From: Microbulbifer sp. MKSA007
GTDB taxonomy: Bacteria > Pseudomonadota > Gammaproteobacteria > Pseudomonadales > Cellvibrionaceae
Reading direction: 5' to 3'
NCBI GenBank assembly: GCA_032615215.1
Contig: CP128433.1
Span: 2,935,501 to 2,999,500, forward strand
Length of the DNA stretch: 64,000 nucleotides
Below, piece by piece: positions 63,893-64,000 of this stretch (its first letter is position 1; each line of letters starts with the position of its first letter). The notes below the pieces were generated by a model. The model ran no database searches. It was not told the origin of the DNA and saw only the letters and a list, made by a program, of their open reading frames with translations. A program made the position numbers and the translations under genes.

Positions 63893-64000
63893 ATTAAATA
63901 TTCCATTTGGTTGATTAAATGAACAGAATGAGAACTCAAAGATCTCTAAGAAATTCCTTATCATCTCTGCGAGACCTCAACAGGCCCTTAGCTCGGATAA

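Noticed and set aside
1..64000. Search for tRNA or rRNA genes, CRISPR arrays, retrons, diversity-generating elements, phage modules and toxin-antitoxin operons
   Set aside because: No cloverleaf gene, repeat-spacer array, reverse transcriptase, integrase other than the two IS transposases, or coupled toxin-antitoxin pair was recognised by eye.

Overview
The window reads as chromosomal DNA of a marine, Microbulbifer-like gammaproteobacterium (Cellvibrionales type). This is inferred, not searched. It rests on the AcnD/PrpF version of the 2-methylcitrate cycle, a lipoprotein alpha-2-macroglobulin coupled to PBP1C, a lolCDE locus, several large TonB-dependent receptors and moderate G+C. There is no rRNA, tRNA, CRISPR array or prophage that I can recognise.

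Layout. 0.2-4.6 kb: a MacA/MacB-like export operon (membrane fusion protein, ATPase, long duplicated permease). 4.7-10.6 kb: single-gene units (dehalogenase-fold hydrolase, Rid-family protein, acetyltransferase, YbjQ, FAD monooxygenase) and small membrane proteins. 10.7-12.1 kb: a complete IS3-family element sits inside a 52-codon membrane-protein gene, which can be rebuilt exactly by removing the element and one copy of its 3-bp target duplication. 12.4-19.9 kb: alpha-2-macroglobulin and pbpC, overlapping at GTGA. 20-29 kb: a beta-helix secreted protein, nitroreductase, divergent LysR/EamA pair, DUF2164 protein, Tat-exported PhoD phosphatase and a large TonB receptor. 29.6-36.4 kb: a propionate operon gntR-prpB-prpC-acnD-prpF with two matching operator palindromes in front of gntR and hairpin-rich spacers. 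37-41 kb: lolC-lolD-lolE plus a small membrane protein. 41-45.4 kb: a membrane-anchored alpha/beta hydrolase, an L,D-transpeptidase and asnS. 45-52 kb: an accessory stretch with a broken GMC oxidoreductase, a broken small gene of possible Tse2-like toxin type, a 262-bp MITE, kptA and a broken acetyltransferase. 52-60.5 kb: a siderophore-type TonB receptor, a DUF3224 protein and a TetR-controlled RND efflux operon. 61-64 kb: an IroE/BesA-like esterase, a complete IS4-family element with Tn5-like 19-bp ends, and a DUF4345-like membrane protein.

Functional themes are export and envelope maintenance (MacAB-like, lolCDE, PBP1C/A2M, L,D-transpeptidase, RND pump), iron and nutrient uptake (two TonB receptors, PhoD, a siderophore-type esterase) and propionate catabolism.

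The most useful second-look items are: (1) two intact transposable elements with exactly defined ends and target duplications; (2) a structured MITE and a lone copy of its terminal repeat at the end of prpB; (3) four genes between 40 and 52 kb that are each broken by a single-base length change in a homopolymer, including lolC, which is normally essential, so sequence error must be excluded before any are called pseudogenes; (4) the gntR operators. I did not find a clearly new multi-gene defence or biosynthetic system. The nearest candidate is the 48.1-50 kb pocket (Tse2-like ORF, unknown membrane protein, MITE).
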